DNA of 48,115 bases, taken from positions 1-48,115 of the forward strand of contig JAEEQB010000036.1 in NCBI GenBank assembly GCA_016285075.1, read 5' to 3'. Position 1 is the stretch's first letter; the number at the start of each line of letters is the position of its first letter. This document shows, in pieces, positions 24,619-33,205 of this stretch. The notes under the pieces were generated by a model that did not search any database, was not told where the DNA came from, and saw nothing but the letters and a program-made list of their open reading frames with translations. Both the position numbers and the translations under genes were made by a program. Origin of the DNA: Prevotella sp. Lineage in GTDB: Bacteria; Bacteroidota; Bacteroidia; Bacteroidales; Bacteroidaceae.

Positions 24619-24658
24619 ACTTTTCTGCTATTTCTGTTTGTAGTTTGAGACTCAATAT

Positions 24659-25702
24659 ATGACTTTAATGATGGAAAAGAAACAACCTGCAAAAGTTGAC
24701 GTTGCCGTACTGGTACTGTTCTTCAACCGCCCGGACATGCTTCGTAACCTGTTTGAGCAGATCAGGCAGGCACGTCCTTCACGGCTGCTGCTCTATCAGG
24801 ACGGGCCTCGCAGCGATGCCGACCTTCCCAAGATGGAGGCCTGCCGAGCCTTGGTGGCTGACGATCAGATAGACTGGGAATGCGAGGTTCACCGCAACTA
24901 CCGCGAGGAGAACTCCGGCTGCGACCCCTCGAGCTTCTACTCCATCAAGTGGGCCTTCTCGCTCTACGACAAGTGCATCAAGTTTGAGGACGACGACGTG
25001 CCTTCGCTCTCGTTCTTCCCCTTCTGCAAGGAGCTGCTCGACCGTTACGAGAATGACAGCCGCATCAGCATCATCTCGGGTATGAACTGCGACGAGGTGA
25101 CGTCCGACCTGCCGTACGACTACTTCTTCACCACCACGTTCTCCATCAATGGATGGGCGACGTGGCGGCGAGTGGTAGACCAGTGGGACGAGCACTACAG
25201 TTTTCTGGACGATGCCTACAACCTGCGCCAGCTCGACTCGCTCATCCAGGAGCGTAAGTACCAGCAGGACTTCATCAATTTCTGCCGCTATCACCGTTCA
25301 GTCGGTAAGGCTTACTACGAGACCATCTTCCATGCGTCCATCTTCTTCAACTCAGGCCTAAGCATCGTTCCCCGTGTCAACATGATCAGCAATGCCGGTG
25401 CTACGGACGAAGGGACCCACTATTCCGGCAGTAATGACACCCTGCCTCGTGCAGTGCGCCGCATCTTCACCATGGGTCACCACGAACTGCAGTTCCCTCT
25501 GCGCCACCCCCGCTATGTCATGGAGAACGTGGAATACAAGGAGCGCGTGTTCCGCACCATGGGCTGGGGACATCCCTGGATTAAGGTAGGCCGCTCATTG
25601 GAAGAGCTGTGGCTGAACCTGCGTCGCGGCAACTTCAGCCGCATCTTCTCTGCCCTCACCAACCGCCTGCGCATCTGGACAGGACACTCCAAGTGGGACT
25701 AA
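24659..25702 (+). CDS. GT-A type glycosyltransferase (HlpA-like family)
   Basis: This 347-residue protein starts VAVLVLFFNRPDMLRNLFEQ and carries an acidic metal-binding motif FEDDDVPS, as in family-2-like glycosyltransferases often annotated as hemolytic protein HlpA-like. TTFSINGWATWRR is a further conserved segment. It probably adds a sugar to the glycan made by this region. ATGs at 24659, 24668 and 24671 are all possible. Codon use is strongly GC-ending, unlike the AT-rich acyltransferase before it. It is followed by an inverted repeat that probably stops transcription. Confidence 0.75.
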   Translation: MTLMMEKKQPAKVDVAVLVLFFNRPDMLRNLFEQIRQARPSRLLLYQDGPRSDADLPKMEACRALVADDQIDWECEVHRNYREENSGCDPSSFYSIKWAFSLYDKCIKFEDDDVPSLSFFPFCKELLDRYENDSRISIISGMNCDEVTSDLPYDYFFTTTFSINGWATWRRVVDQWDEHYSFLDDAYNLRQLDSLIQERKYQQDFINFCRYHRSVGKAYYETIFHASIFFNSGLSIVPRVNMISNAGATDEGTHYSGSNDTLPRAVRRIFTMGHHELQFPLRHPRYVMENVEYKERVFRTMGWGHPWIKVGRSLEELWLNLRRGNFSRIFSALTNRLRIWTGHSKWD

Positions 25703-25749
25703 TACTTGCTTTGTACCAAGTTTTGGTAATCATGTTGTTTGGGTTATAT

Positions 25750-25827
25750 GAACACAGAGACACAGAGACGCAGAGGTTTTATTCTTTGCGAATCCTTTAA
25801 TCTCTGTGTCTCTGTGTCTCTGTGTTC
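25750..25827. terminator. 26-bp inverted repeat of octads, likely bidirectional terminator
   Basis: The left arm (25750-25775) and right arm (25802-25827) are complementary with one mismatch around a 26-nt loop. Each arm is three units of the octad ACACAGAG or its complement. It lies between convergent genes and overlaps the last codons of the flippase, whose C-terminal NTETQRHRD is encoded by the right arm. There is no clean T-tract. Confidence 0.6.
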
Positions 25828-27263
25828 CAACTTCTCAATTTCACAAAGAATGCCAGACAGTCGGCCAGTATCTGTACGTGCAACAGCTTCATGACTGTAT
25901 AATAGAGTGTGCAGGCCAGCACCACGCGTGCAATCAACAGCAGCGGTAGCGAACCAATCCAATAGGTGGATACGCCTGTCACCGCCATAACCCCTACGGC
26001 AATGGTAAAGAAGGGCATGGTGTCCTTGAGGAAAGCCCAGAGCGTGTACCTCATGAGGCGGTAGACAAAGAAGTGCCATACAAACACCCATACAATGTTA
26101 AGAACGGCGTAAGCTATGACCATGTTCCTGATGCCGTAGGGTTTGAGCAGCACCAGCAGCACGGTAGCACAAGCACCGAGCGCCAGCGTCGTCCACAGGT
26201 AAATGTCGCTGCGGTGGTGGGTGATGATGGCATCGGACAGTAGTCCTGATATGGGCATGAATGCTCCGCACAGGCAGAGATAGGGTAGGAGCTCTGCCGA
26301 TGCAGCCCACTTGATTTTGATGGCAATGACTATAAACTCATAGCTGACAAGCCCGAGGCCCAGCAGCAGCGGAAAGGATACAAAGGCAGTGAACCGCATC
26401 ATCTTGCGCAGCACGTTGAGTTGGCGCTCACGTTCATCCTGAAGCCCTACAAGTACGGGCTGGTCTACCTGCTTCATCATGCTTTGGACCAACTGGAAGC
26501 ACTTGGAACTCCATTGGAATGCCTGGTTGTAGTAGCCGGTGCTGCGTGCTCCGTAGTAACGACCCAGCAGGAAATTCATGACGTAGGTATTGAACTGGGT
26601 CAGAATGGCTGACAACATGAGCCTTACGCTGAAGGGAAACAGCCGGCGGATGGGCTCAAACGTAAAGTGCAGCGTAGGACGCCAGGGACTGAACCGCCAC
26701 AGCAGCATTGTGTTCAGGGCGATATACAGAACAGATTGCGTGGCAAGCGACCAGTAGCCGAAATCCAAGAAAGCCATGCATACGCCCGTCAGGCTCGACA
26801 GCAGCGTAGCCGTCATGCCGCACCAGGCTATTTTCTTGATTTGAAGATTCTTGGTGAGATAGGCCGACTGTGCCATGCCAAAGCTGGAAAACACAAAGCC
26901 AAGGAACACATAGCGGGCCAAAGGTATCAGTTCGGGAATGCGATAATAGGCGGCTATGAGCGGAGCCGAGAAGAACAACACCACATAGATAACCAGTCCT
27001 GCCACGATGTTAAACCAGAATACGGCATTATAGTCATCGTGCGTTGGCGACTTCATGTTGATAAGCCCTGTCTTGAAGCCACTTGCCTGCAGCTCGTTGG
27101 CAATAACGGAGAAAATGACCAGCATGGCCGTCATTCCAAAGTCGTATGCATCCAGCTGACGTGCCAGGAGAATGCCGAACACCAAACCCAAGGCTTGCTG
27201 AGTCAGGTTGCTCAGCCCGCCCCAGAACAGGCCCTTCGCTGTCTTTTCCTTCAGTGTTTCCAT
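25797..27263 (-). CDS. Polysaccharide flippase (MOP superfamily, Wzx-like)
   Basis: The 488-residue integral membrane protein begins LKEKTAKGLFWGGLSNLTQQ, then a typical first helix, and has about 12-14 membrane segments. It matches the lipopolysaccharide biosynthesis/oligosaccharide flippase group that moves lipid-linked glycans across the inner membrane. The last nine residues (NTETQRHRD) come from an octad inverted repeat, so the natural C-terminus has probably been replaced. It follows the LolC/E-like gene on the same strand, with a heptad array between. Confidence 0.87.
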   Translation of the reverse strand: METLKEKTAKGLFWGGLSNLTQQALGLVFGILLARQLDAYDFGMTAMLVIFSVIANELQASGFKTGLINMKSPTHDDYNAVFWFNIVAGLVIYVVLFFSAPLIAAYYRIPELIPLARYVFLGFVFSSFGMAQSAYLTKNLQIKKIAWCGMTATLLSSLTGVCMAFLDFGYWSLATQSVLYIALNTMLLWRFSPWRPTLHFTFEPIRRLFPFSVRLMLSAILTQFNTYVMNFLLGRYYGARSTGYYNQAFQWSSKCFQLVQSMMKQVDQPVLVGLQDERERQLNVLRKMMRFTAFVSFPLLLGLGLVSYEFIVIAIKIKWAASAELLPYLCLCGAFMPISGLLSDAIITHHRSDIYLWTTLALGACATVLLVLLKPYGIRNMVIAYAVLNIVWVFVWHFFVYRLMRYTLWAFLKDTMPFFTIAVGVMAVTGVSTYWIGSLPLLLIARVVLACTLYYTVMKLLHVQILADCLAFFVKLRSWNTETQRHRD

Positions 27264-27274
27264 GAGGATTGATT

Positions 27275-27332
27275 AGGCCGCAGGCCACCATTATCATTTA
27301 TCATTTATCAATTATCATTTAGGCCGCAGGCC
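27275..27332. repeat. Heptad array (ATGATAA on the coding strand) between 12-bp direct repeats
   Basis: Four in-phase heptads at 27291-27318 read ATGATAA, TTGATAA, ATGATAA, ATGATAA on the minus strand. Each has an overlapping start and stops. They are flanked by identical copies of AGGCCGCAGGCC at 27275-27286 and 27321-27332. The array separates the LolC/E-like and flippase genes. Confidence 0.8.
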
Positions 27333-27333
27333 G

Positions 27334-28572
27334 CTACTTCTTCGTTTGGAGCAGGCGTTTTGAGAAATAGCGCACAGGGTACCAAACGGCAAGGAAGCCT
27401 ACCAGCATCACCGTGATAAACACCAGTATTACATCCTCAGGATGCACACTCACCGGATAGGCGTTCACTACGAACGAACCGCTGCTGGAGCCGAGTTTCA
27501 CAATGCCAAACGTCTGCTGGGCCCAGCAGAGCAGCAGGCCAATGACAATGCCTATCACGGCACCCAGTGCCGAGATGAGCCTGCCTTCGAACAGGAAGAT
27601 GCGGGTTATCTGGCGGTCGGTGGCACCCAGGTTGCGCAGCGTCACTACATCGTCGCGCTTATCAATGATGAGCATGGAGAGCGAGCCGATGATGTTGAAG
27701 CAGGCCACCACGAGGATGAACGTCAGGAAGATGTAGGCAATCAGCTTTTCTATCTTCATGATCTTAAATGTGTCGTCCTGCTGCTCAAAGCGGTCTTGCA
27801 CACGGAAACGGTCTCCGGCAATGCGCTGCATCTCGGCCTTCACCTTGTCAAAGTTGCTTCCGGGCTTCAGCCGCAGCTCCAGCGACGACACCATGTCCTG
27901 CTGCTCAAAGAGACGTCGGGCAAAGCCCAAGGAGGTAATGATGTAGTTCTTGTCGTATTTTGCCTGCTTCACGTTGAACAATACCCCTGGCGAGAACAGC
28001 TCGTCGGCCACAAAGCCATCGGTGGGATCGGCCATGTCCAACTGGCCTTCACGCCGTGGCGCATAGATGCTGAGTGGCGTGTCAAACCTGTAACCTGTTC
28101 CCAGCTGCTCTGCCAGCCGCAGCCCCAGGATGCCATAGTTCATGTCGGCGGCATGCAACTCAAAAGAGCCATCGCCAATGAGTATCTCGTTGATGTGGGT
28201 CAGGTCTGTGAAGTTATCATCCACACCCTTTATGGTTACCATTGCCTGATGGCCGTTGTAGATGGCCAGTGCTTGGTCTTCCACGCATTCCGTGGCCACT
28301 TCCACCTCGGGTAACTCTCGTATCTGTGTCAGAACGGGTTCGTCAGAAGCCACCGTCTTTCCCTTCACGGGTGTCACCTTCAGCTGAGGGTCAAACGTCG
28401 TGAAGAACGAGGCCACCAGGTCGTGAAAACCGTTGAACACAGATAGTGTCACAATCAGTGCCATCGTGGCTACGGCCACACCCACTACTGAGATGGCACT
28501 GATGACGTTGATGGCATTGGTCGATTTCTTGGATAGCAAATACCGCCGCGCTATATAGAACTGGAAATTCAC
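27334..28572 (-). CDS. LolC/E-like ABC transporter permease (FtsX family)
   Basis: This 412-residue protein has the FtsX/MacB layout: one N-terminal membrane helix (NAINVISAISVVGVAVATMA), a large periplasmic domain of about 240 residues, then three helices (IFLTFILVVACFNIIGSLSM, LISALGAVIGIVIGLLLCW, VILVFITVMLVGFLAVWYP). LolC/E proteins extract lipoproteins from the inner membrane for the outer-membrane pathway, and that is the likely role. No ATPase partner is in the window. Translation starts with GTG at 28572, within two bases of the heptad array upstream. The order after manC and rbfA suggests one operon. Confidence 0.87.
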   Translation of the reverse strand: MNFQFYIARRYLLSKKSTNAINVISAISVVGVAVATMALIVTLSVFNGFHDLVASFFTTFDPQLKVTPVKGKTVASDEPVLTQIRELPEVEVATECVEDQALAIYNGHQAMVTIKGVDDNFTDLTHINEILIGDGSFELHAADMNYGILGLRLAEQLGTGYRFDTPLSIYAPRREGQLDMADPTDGFVADELFSPGVLFNVKQAKYDKNYIITSLGFARRLFEQQDMVSSLELRLKPGSNFDKVKAEMQRIAGDRFRVQDRFEQQDDTFKIMKIEKLIAYIFLTFILVVACFNIIGSLSMLIIDKRDDVVTLRNLGATDRQITRIFLFEGRLISALGAVIGIVIGLLLCWAQQTFGIVKLGSSSGSFVVNAYPVSVHPEDVILVFITVMLVGFLAVWYPVRYFSKRLLQTKK

Positions 28573-28576
28573 TCTA

Positions 28577-28660
28577 AACTCTTAACTATGAACTATGAAC
28601 TCTGAACTGTAAAGAACTATGAACTATGAACTTTGAACTATGAACTATGAACTGTAAAGG
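28577..28660. repeat. Heptad spacer array (AACTATG type)
   Basis: Nine or ten AACTATG-type heptads plus two AACTGTAAAG variants fill the rbfA to LolC/E-like gap. On the coding strand they read GTTCATA, with TAG in every frame. The AACTGTAAAGG variant also occurs at 39132 and 39149. Confidence 0.85.
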
Positions 28661-28664
28661 ACTA

Positions 28665-29012
28665 TTATGAACTTTTCCTCCCTCCCAACAGCTCGTCAAT
28701 GCGGTCGATGTAGTCAAGCGAATCGTCAATGAAGAACCGTAGTTCGGGAATAATCCGCAACTGGTTGCGCACCCGCTGCCCCAGCGTGTAGCGTACTGAC
28801 TTGTTGTTGGCCTCGATATTGTTCAGAATCTCTTCGCCGCGCTCTGAAGGGAAAATACTCAGGTAGGCCGTGCAGACGCTTAGGTCGGGCGAGATTTTCA
28901 CCCGTGTTACCGACACCATCACGCCGTGCATCGAGCGTGTCTGCTCCTGGAAAATCACGCTCAGCTCCTTCTGCAGCAAGCGTGCTATCTTGTTTTGTCT
29001 TGTCTCTTGCAT
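28665..29012 (-). CDS. rbfA: Ribosome-binding factor A
   Basis: The 115-residue protein has the RbfA KH-type fold signature: RQNKIARLLQKELSVIFQEQ at the start, VSVTRVKISPDLSVCTAYLS in the middle, and LRIIPELRFFIDDSLDYIDRIDELL at the end. It assists 16S rRNA maturation in 30S subunit assembly. Its ATG directly abuts the upstream heptad array, and its stop lies next to the downstream one. It is flanked by manC upstream and the LolC/E-like permease downstream on the same strand. Confidence 0.93.
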   Translation of the reverse strand: MQETRQNKIARLLQKELSVIFQEQTRSMHGVMVSVTRVKISPDLSVCTAYLSIFPSERGEEILNNIEANNKSVRYTLGQRVRNQLRIIPELRFFIDDSLDYIDRIDELLGGRKSS

Positions 29013-29054
29013 AACTATGAACTATGAACTATGAACTGTGAACTATGAACTCTA
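29013..29054. repeat. Perfect six-unit heptad spacer between manC and rbfA
   Basis: Exactly six in-phase heptads (AACTATG x3, AACTGTG, AACTATG, AACTCTA) occupy the whole gap. The manC stop codon (minus-strand TAG, 29052-29054) is the end of the last unit, and the rbfA ATG touches the first. It is the clearest case of this spacer type in the window. Confidence 0.9.
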
Positions 29055-30212
29055 AACAAACTCATCTCCGTATTTGATCTGTACCTCGCTTACATACTTC
29101 TTGACGAGCGACGACGAGTCTCCTTTCTTGCAGATGAGCAGCACATTACCTTCCTCAGCCACGATGTAGCCGTCCAGACCGCTGATCACGCCCAGCCGTC
29201 CCTTAGGCAGTTTGATGATGTTGTTGCGGCTGTCGTCGAGCATCACTTCCGAATCCACCACAACGTTGTCCTCGGGTCCCCGCTGCAAGCACTCGTAGAT
29301 AGCATGCCATGTGCCTAAGTCTGCCCATCCGAAGTCGCATTTCATTACATAGATGTTTTCTCCGTGCTCTAAGATGGCACTGTCCAGCTGCGTGTTCGGA
29401 TAACGGGGATAGTTCTGTGACACATACTCCATCTCCTCTTCGTACGTGTAGTTGGGCTTCTCCACTTTCAGGTTGCGCAACACCTCAGGGAACTGGTTCT
29501 CGAAGGTCTCTATCAGATAGCGGGTTTTCGAAAGGAATGTGCCCGTATTCCAGTAGAACTCCCCGCTCTCCATAAACAACTTGGCAAATTCGCGTTCGGG
29601 CTTCTCGGTGAACGATTTCACCTGGTATACGCCAGACTTGCAGCTCTGGTCGCCTAACTGTATGTAACCGTAACCCGGCTCAGGTCTTGTGGGCTTTACG
29701 CCCATGACCAGTATGACATCGTTTTCCTTCACATAGCTGATGCCTGTCTCCAGGCTCCGGTGGAATGCTTCCTCATTGAGCACGATCTGGTCGGAAGGCA
29801 CAATGATGATGTTGGCATCGGGGTCGCGCCTCAGTATTCTCATGGCCGCCCACGCTACGCTGGGTGCTGTGCCTCTGTTCACGGGTTCCACCAGTATGTG
29901 CCTCACTGGCAGGTCGGGCAGCTGCTCCTCCACAATGGAGGCAAACTCCCTGTTAGTGCAGACGAAGATGTTCTCCGGCGGCAGTATCTTCACAAACCGG
30001 TCGTATGTTATCTGTAGCTGTGTGCGGCCTGTGCCAAAGAAATCAATGAATTGCTTCGGAAAGCTCTCACGGCTCGACGGCCACAACCTACGTCCCTTGC
30101 CGCCTGCGAGTATCACGCAGTAGTTCCTGTCTCCCTCTGGGTGCATGCGACCGGTGGTAGAATGTTCATTATTAAGTTCCATTTTCAAGGTCTCAACTTT
30201 TATATTTTGCAA
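29052..30212 (-). CDS. manC: Mannose-1-phosphate guanylyltransferase
   Basis: The 386-residue enzyme makes GDP-mannose from GTP and mannose-1-phosphate for glycan synthesis. The nucleotide-binding loop is VILAGGKGRRLWPSSRESFPKQF. FTEKP and FYWNTGTFLSKT are the sugar-phosphate motifs, and GWADLGTW is the conserved C-terminal part of the catalytic domain. The C-terminal isomerase (cupin) domain of bifunctional ManC is absent, as is common in Bacteroidetes. The start is uncertain: 30212 or the ATG at 30182 (MELNNEHS). A likely promoter on the minus strand (TTTG, 20 nt, TAACTTAG) lies around 30237-30268. Confidence 0.9.
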   Translation of the reverse strand: MQNIKVETLKMELNNEHSTTGRMHPEGDRNYCVILAGGKGRRLWPSSRESFPKQFIDFFGTGRTQLQITYDRFVKILPPENIFVCTNREFASIVEEQLPDLPVRHILVEPVNRGTAPSVAWAAMRILRRDPDANIIIVPSDQIVLNEEAFHRSLETGISYVKENDVILVMGVKPTRPEPGYGYIQLGDQSCKSGVYQVKSFTEKPEREFAKLFMESGEFYWNTGTFLSKTRYLIETFENQFPEVLRNLKVEKPNYTYEEEMEYVSQNYPRYPNTQLDSAILEHGENIYVMKCDFGWADLGTWHAIYECLQRGPEDNVVVDSEVMLDDSRNNIIKLPKGRLGVISGLDGYIVAEEGNVLLICKKGDSSSLVKKYVSEVQIKYGDEFV

Positions 30213-30292
30213 AAAAGTATCTGTTTTTCGCCCGCTAAGTTACGCATATTCTGCGAGAGAAGCAAAGTTTTTTAAGTTTTTTATCAGATTTC

Positions 30293-30323
30293 TTTGCTAT
30301 TTACAAAAAAAGTATTAACTTTG
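30293..30323 (+). promoter_or_regulatory. Promoter of tRNA-Leu
   Basis: TTTG (30293-30296), 19 nt, TAACTTTG (30316-30323) is a full consensus promoter. The predicted start is about 6-8 nt before the tRNA 5' end. Confidence 0.85.
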
Positions 30324-30335
30324 CACCCGCTTTCA

Positions 30336-30417
30336 GCCCAGATGGCGGAATTGGTAGACGCGTTGGTCTCAAACACCAATGCCGCAAGGCGTCCCGGTTC
30401 GACCCCGGGTCTGGGTA
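30336..30417 (+). tRNA. tRNA-Leu (anticodon CAA)
   Basis: The acceptor stem GCCCAGA pairs with TCTGGGT, and the discriminator base is A. The D-arm has GGCGGAATTGGTAGACGC. The anticodon stem TTGGT/ACCAA encloses the loop CTCAAAC, so the anticodon is CAA and reads UUG. A short variable arm GCCGCAAGGC and the T-arm CCCGGTTCGACCCCGGG complete a class II tRNA. CCA is not encoded. Confidence 0.95.
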
Positions 30418-30448
30418 CAAGGCTTTTGAAAAAAACAAACAAAGAAAG

Positions 30449-30488
30449 GTGCTGTAACCACAATAAGGTTGCGGCACTTATTCTTTTT
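30449..30488 (+). terminator. Terminator after tRNA-Leu
   Basis: GTGCTGTAACC (30449-30459) pairs with GGTTGCGGCAC (30467-30477), using two G-U pairs, around a 7-nt loop. A T-rich tract follows (30481-30489). Confidence 0.8.
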
Positions 30489-30514
30489 CTAAACACCACT
30501 ATCTGGGTTGCCAA

Positions 30515-30618
30515 TGGATAAGACGCCCTGAACGGGCAACAGCAGGGGTGAGCCTCCCAATACCCGGTGGATAAAACGCCCAGAAGGGGCAGCCCCCCTA
30601 TATAGAAAGCCCCCACAT
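30515..30618. repeat. Interspersed GCCCTGAA-GGGC type repeat
   Basis: Two related segments, each starting GGATAAGACGCCC or GGATAAAACGCCC and continuing with a short GGGC or GGGGC palindrome, are followed by C-rich runs. The style matches the GCCCTGAAAGGGC intergenic repeats known from many Bacteroidetes; a second copy is at 47570-47665. No gene is seen between the tRNA terminator and 30793. Confidence 0.5.
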
Positions 30619-30626
30619 GCCTGGGA

Positions 30627-30658
30627 ATTCACCATTCACCAAATTCACCTTTTCACCT
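30627..30658. repeat. Octad-like array (ATTCACC/TTTCACCT)
   Basis: Four TTCAC units spaced 7, 9 and 8 nt apart. Read on the minus strand, downstream of the GH31 gene, they give GGTGAA units with stops, like the other intergenic octads. Confidence 0.6.
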
Positions 30659-30792
30659 TCTGACGGTTTGAATGGATGCACCATACAAAACGGCGAGCTG
30701 CTCCCATGCTGCTCCCATTCCCCTCCCATTCAATTAACATGTCGTCAACAATTCAAAAGCAGTTAAACATGATGCATAAACAGATTCTCAGC

Positions 30793-33141
30793 CTATTTCT
30801 CTATCCGCTGTATCTCCTTGTCGCCTGGCTTGTAGAGAAGACCAACAGAACGGGTGGCAGCAGCTTTGTACTCCTTCAGCTCAATGGCGTTCCAGTCAAT
30901 CTGGTCGGTGCGCTGTGCCAAGGGGGCATGGGGGATGAGGCTGCCGTCTCGCACCAGGATGATGCAGGGAATGGAGCCGGCTTCTATCTGCCGGTAGCCG
31001 CTCTGATATACCTTCCTGGTTTGATAGTCTATCCATTTGGAACTTCCTCCGTCCCCGCTCTGCGAGGGCAGGTACACCATGCGGCCATGGCCGCTTTCCA
31101 TCAGAGGCGCCACAAGAATCTGCGATCCGAACATGTACTGGTCTTCCACGAGCCAGGCACCGGGGTCTTCGGGGAACTCTACGAGCAGGGCACGAACCAT
31201 GGGCAGCCCGCGTTCAGAGCAGTCCTTGGCCTGGGCATAGACATACGGCATCAGTTTGTATTTCATCTCGGCACACTCGCGGAAAGCCTGGGTGAAGCTT
31301 TCGCTGATGAGCCACGGCTCGGTGGGTGGTGCTCCGTGGGCACGGGTGTGGCTGGAGAGGAAACCGAATGGCAGCCAGCGGCGATAGATGTCCTCGGGCG
31401 AGGCCGTCACAAAACCGCCCATGTCGTGGCTCCAGAAGGAGAAGCCGCTGAGGCCGAAGGACAGTCCACCGCGCAGGTCGCCCATCATGCCAATGTTGTT
31501 GGTGGCTGCATCGCCGCCCCAGTGCAGGGCGTAGCGCTGGGAGCCTGCCCAGGCAGAGCGTGCCCAGATGAGTCCTTCGCCGGGGTGTTCGCGTTCTATC
31601 GCCTCGAAGAGTGCCTTGTTATAGCGCAGAGGGTAAAGGTTGTGCTCGTAGAGTCCGCCGCGCTGGTTGTGATAGATGCCGTTGTAGGGTGCTGCCTCGC
31701 CGAAGTCGCATTTGATGGTGGAGACACCCTGGCGCATCAGCCCTGCTATCTTCTGCTGGTACCAGTCCACGGTCTCCGGATTGGTGAAGTCGAGGATGGC
31801 ATCTTCCACAGGCATGCCGCCGGTGGCGTTCTGCACATGAAGCCCGCGCTCTATGATCTCAGGGAAGAACCGGTTCTTGGGCGTGAAGTAAGGCAGCTGC
31901 CACAGACACGTGTGGAAACCGTCCTTGGAGAGCTGTTGCAGCATCTTCACGGGGTCTTTGAAACGGTCCTTGGCAAACTCGTAGTCACACTGCCAGTCTA
32001 CGCCAAACCATCCTGTGTCGAAATGAATGACGTCAGCGGGAATCTTGTGCTGACGCAGCTGGCGGGCTATCTCCAGTCCCTCGTCCTGCGAGAAGTAGGT
32101 GATGCGGCTCATCCATGTGCCGAAGCTCCACAGGGGCAGCATGGGGCTCTTGCCTGTGATGTCGGTATACTCATTGAGGATGTCCTTGGGGGAGCCGAAG
32201 AATACGAAGAGGTCTATCTGCTCATCTGCCATGAACAGCCGCTGTGCACCGATGTACGATGCGCCGAAGTCGGCAGTGACGGGTGCAGCGGTGTGCATGA
32301 AGATGCCGTAGCCGCGGTTGGAGAAATAGAAGGGCACAGGTTTGTACATGCCGTCGGTCTCCGGTCCTTGCGGGTCGGTGACAGAGAGGTGCACCTTCTG
32401 ACCCACCTTGTTGAGCGAGGTGAACGATTCGCCGCAGCCATAGATGCGTTCGCCCGGCGAGAGCAGGAACACCGGATTGACGGAGCGGGAGTTGTCGGCA
32501 CCACGCTTGATAAACGAGAAAGGCAGCAGCTTTACCTGCGTGGAGTCGTTGTCGCGTACATGCCGCGACTGGGTGAGGATACGTCCCTGGGCATCGCGCA
32601 GCACCAGGCGGAAGGGGTAGCGCTGCACCTCGACAGTGCCGAAGGGGCTCTTGTAGACAATGGCGTTGCTGCTGACTGTGGAAGGCCACGAGGCAGTAGC
32701 CTTACGGCTTTTGAAGGCGGGGGCGAACATTGGGTCGTCGGCATCGTCCTTCGGCACGATGGGGGTGGTGAGCATGCGGATGCGTACCGTACGGGGACTG
32801 ACGAACTCTATCTGGAGCCGCAGCCGTGGGTCGTTGTCATAGGCTGCATCAGGAAAGTCCAGCATCTGCATACGTACAGGCCAGTAGCCGTTCAGGTTGA
32901 ACGCCTGACGCGGCGACAAGCGGTAGCGGTCCCACTCCACCAGCCCTTCTCCCTTCGCTGCATCAAAACTGGCCAGAGAGTCGGCAAGAAAATAGGTGTT
33001 CGACAGGTCGCTGAAGTCGGTGGACATGTCTTTGGGCATGCATTGCAGGTACTGCACACCGGCATTGGTTTGGATCTGGGAATAGATGGTGGCGGTGGAT
33101 GCCGCACACAACACGCCAAGCAGTAGTCTTCTCGTTATCAT
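30793..33141 (-). CDS. Secreted GH31 glycoside hydrolase (alpha-xylosidase-like)
   Basis: The 782-residue protein has a signal peptide (MITRRLLLGVLCAASTATIYS). It has an N-terminal beta-sandwich with the GERIYGCGES motif, then a TIM barrel. The nucleophile lies in STIKCDFGE and the acid/base in WGGDAATN, both family GH31 hallmarks; the KxDFGE form points to alpha-xylosidase-type members such as YicI. It probably trims alpha-linked xylose or glucose from plant oligosaccharides in the periplasm. It stands alone, without SusC/D partners. A long open frame on the opposite strand (30676-33126) is a codon-bias shadow. Confidence 0.9.
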   Translation of the reverse strand: MITRRLLLGVLCAASTATIYSQIQTNAGVQYLQCMPKDMSTDFSDLSNTYFLADSLASFDAAKGEGLVEWDRYRLSPRQAFNLNGYWPVRMQMLDFPDAAYDNDPRLRLQIEFVSPRTVRIRMLTTPIVPKDDADDPMFAPAFKSRKATASWPSTVSSNAIVYKSPFGTVEVQRYPFRLVLRDAQGRILTQSRHVRDNDSTQVKLLPFSFIKRGADNSRSVNPVFLLSPGERIYGCGESFTSLNKVGQKVHLSVTDPQGPETDGMYKPVPFYFSNRGYGIFMHTAAPVTADFGASYIGAQRLFMADEQIDLFVFFGSPKDILNEYTDITGKSPMLPLWSFGTWMSRITYFSQDEGLEIARQLRQHKIPADVIHFDTGWFGVDWQCDYEFAKDRFKDPVKMLQQLSKDGFHTCLWQLPYFTPKNRFFPEIIERGLHVQNATGGMPVEDAILDFTNPETVDWYQQKIAGLMRQGVSTIKCDFGEAAPYNGIYHNQRGGLYEHNLYPLRYNKALFEAIEREHPGEGLIWARSAWAGSQRYALHWGGDAATNNIGMMGDLRGGLSFGLSGFSFWSHDMGGFVTASPEDIYRRWLPFGFLSSHTRAHGAPPTEPWLISESFTQAFRECAEMKYKLMPYVYAQAKDCSERGLPMVRALLVEFPEDPGAWLVEDQYMFGSQILVAPLMESGHGRMVYLPSQSGDGGSSKWIDYQTRKVYQSGYRQIEAGSIPCIILVRDGSLIPHAPLAQRTDQIDWNAIELKEYKAAATRSVGLLYKPGDKEIQRIEK

Positions 33142-33173
33142 ATTACTTCTTCCTTTTTTTTATTTTGACTGTG

Positions 33174-33205
33174 CAAATGTACAAAGATTACACGAAACTA
33201 CCAAA
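33174..33205 (-). promoter_or_regulatory. Promoter of the GH31 gene
   Basis: On the minus strand TTTG (complement of 33202-33205), 20 nt, TACATTTG (complement of 33174-33181) matches the consensus. It lies about 33 nt before the ATG. Confidence 0.8.

Noticed and set aside
27442..28314. 290-codon open frame opposite the LolC/E-like gene
   Set aside because: It is antisense to a clear membrane protein; the translation is Gln/His-rich shadow sequence.
30676..33126. 816-codon open frame opposite the GH31 gene
   Set aside because: It mirrors the GH31 gene, which has a signal peptide, catalytic motifs and a consensus promoter. The antisense product has no recognisable domain and arises from GC-biased codons.
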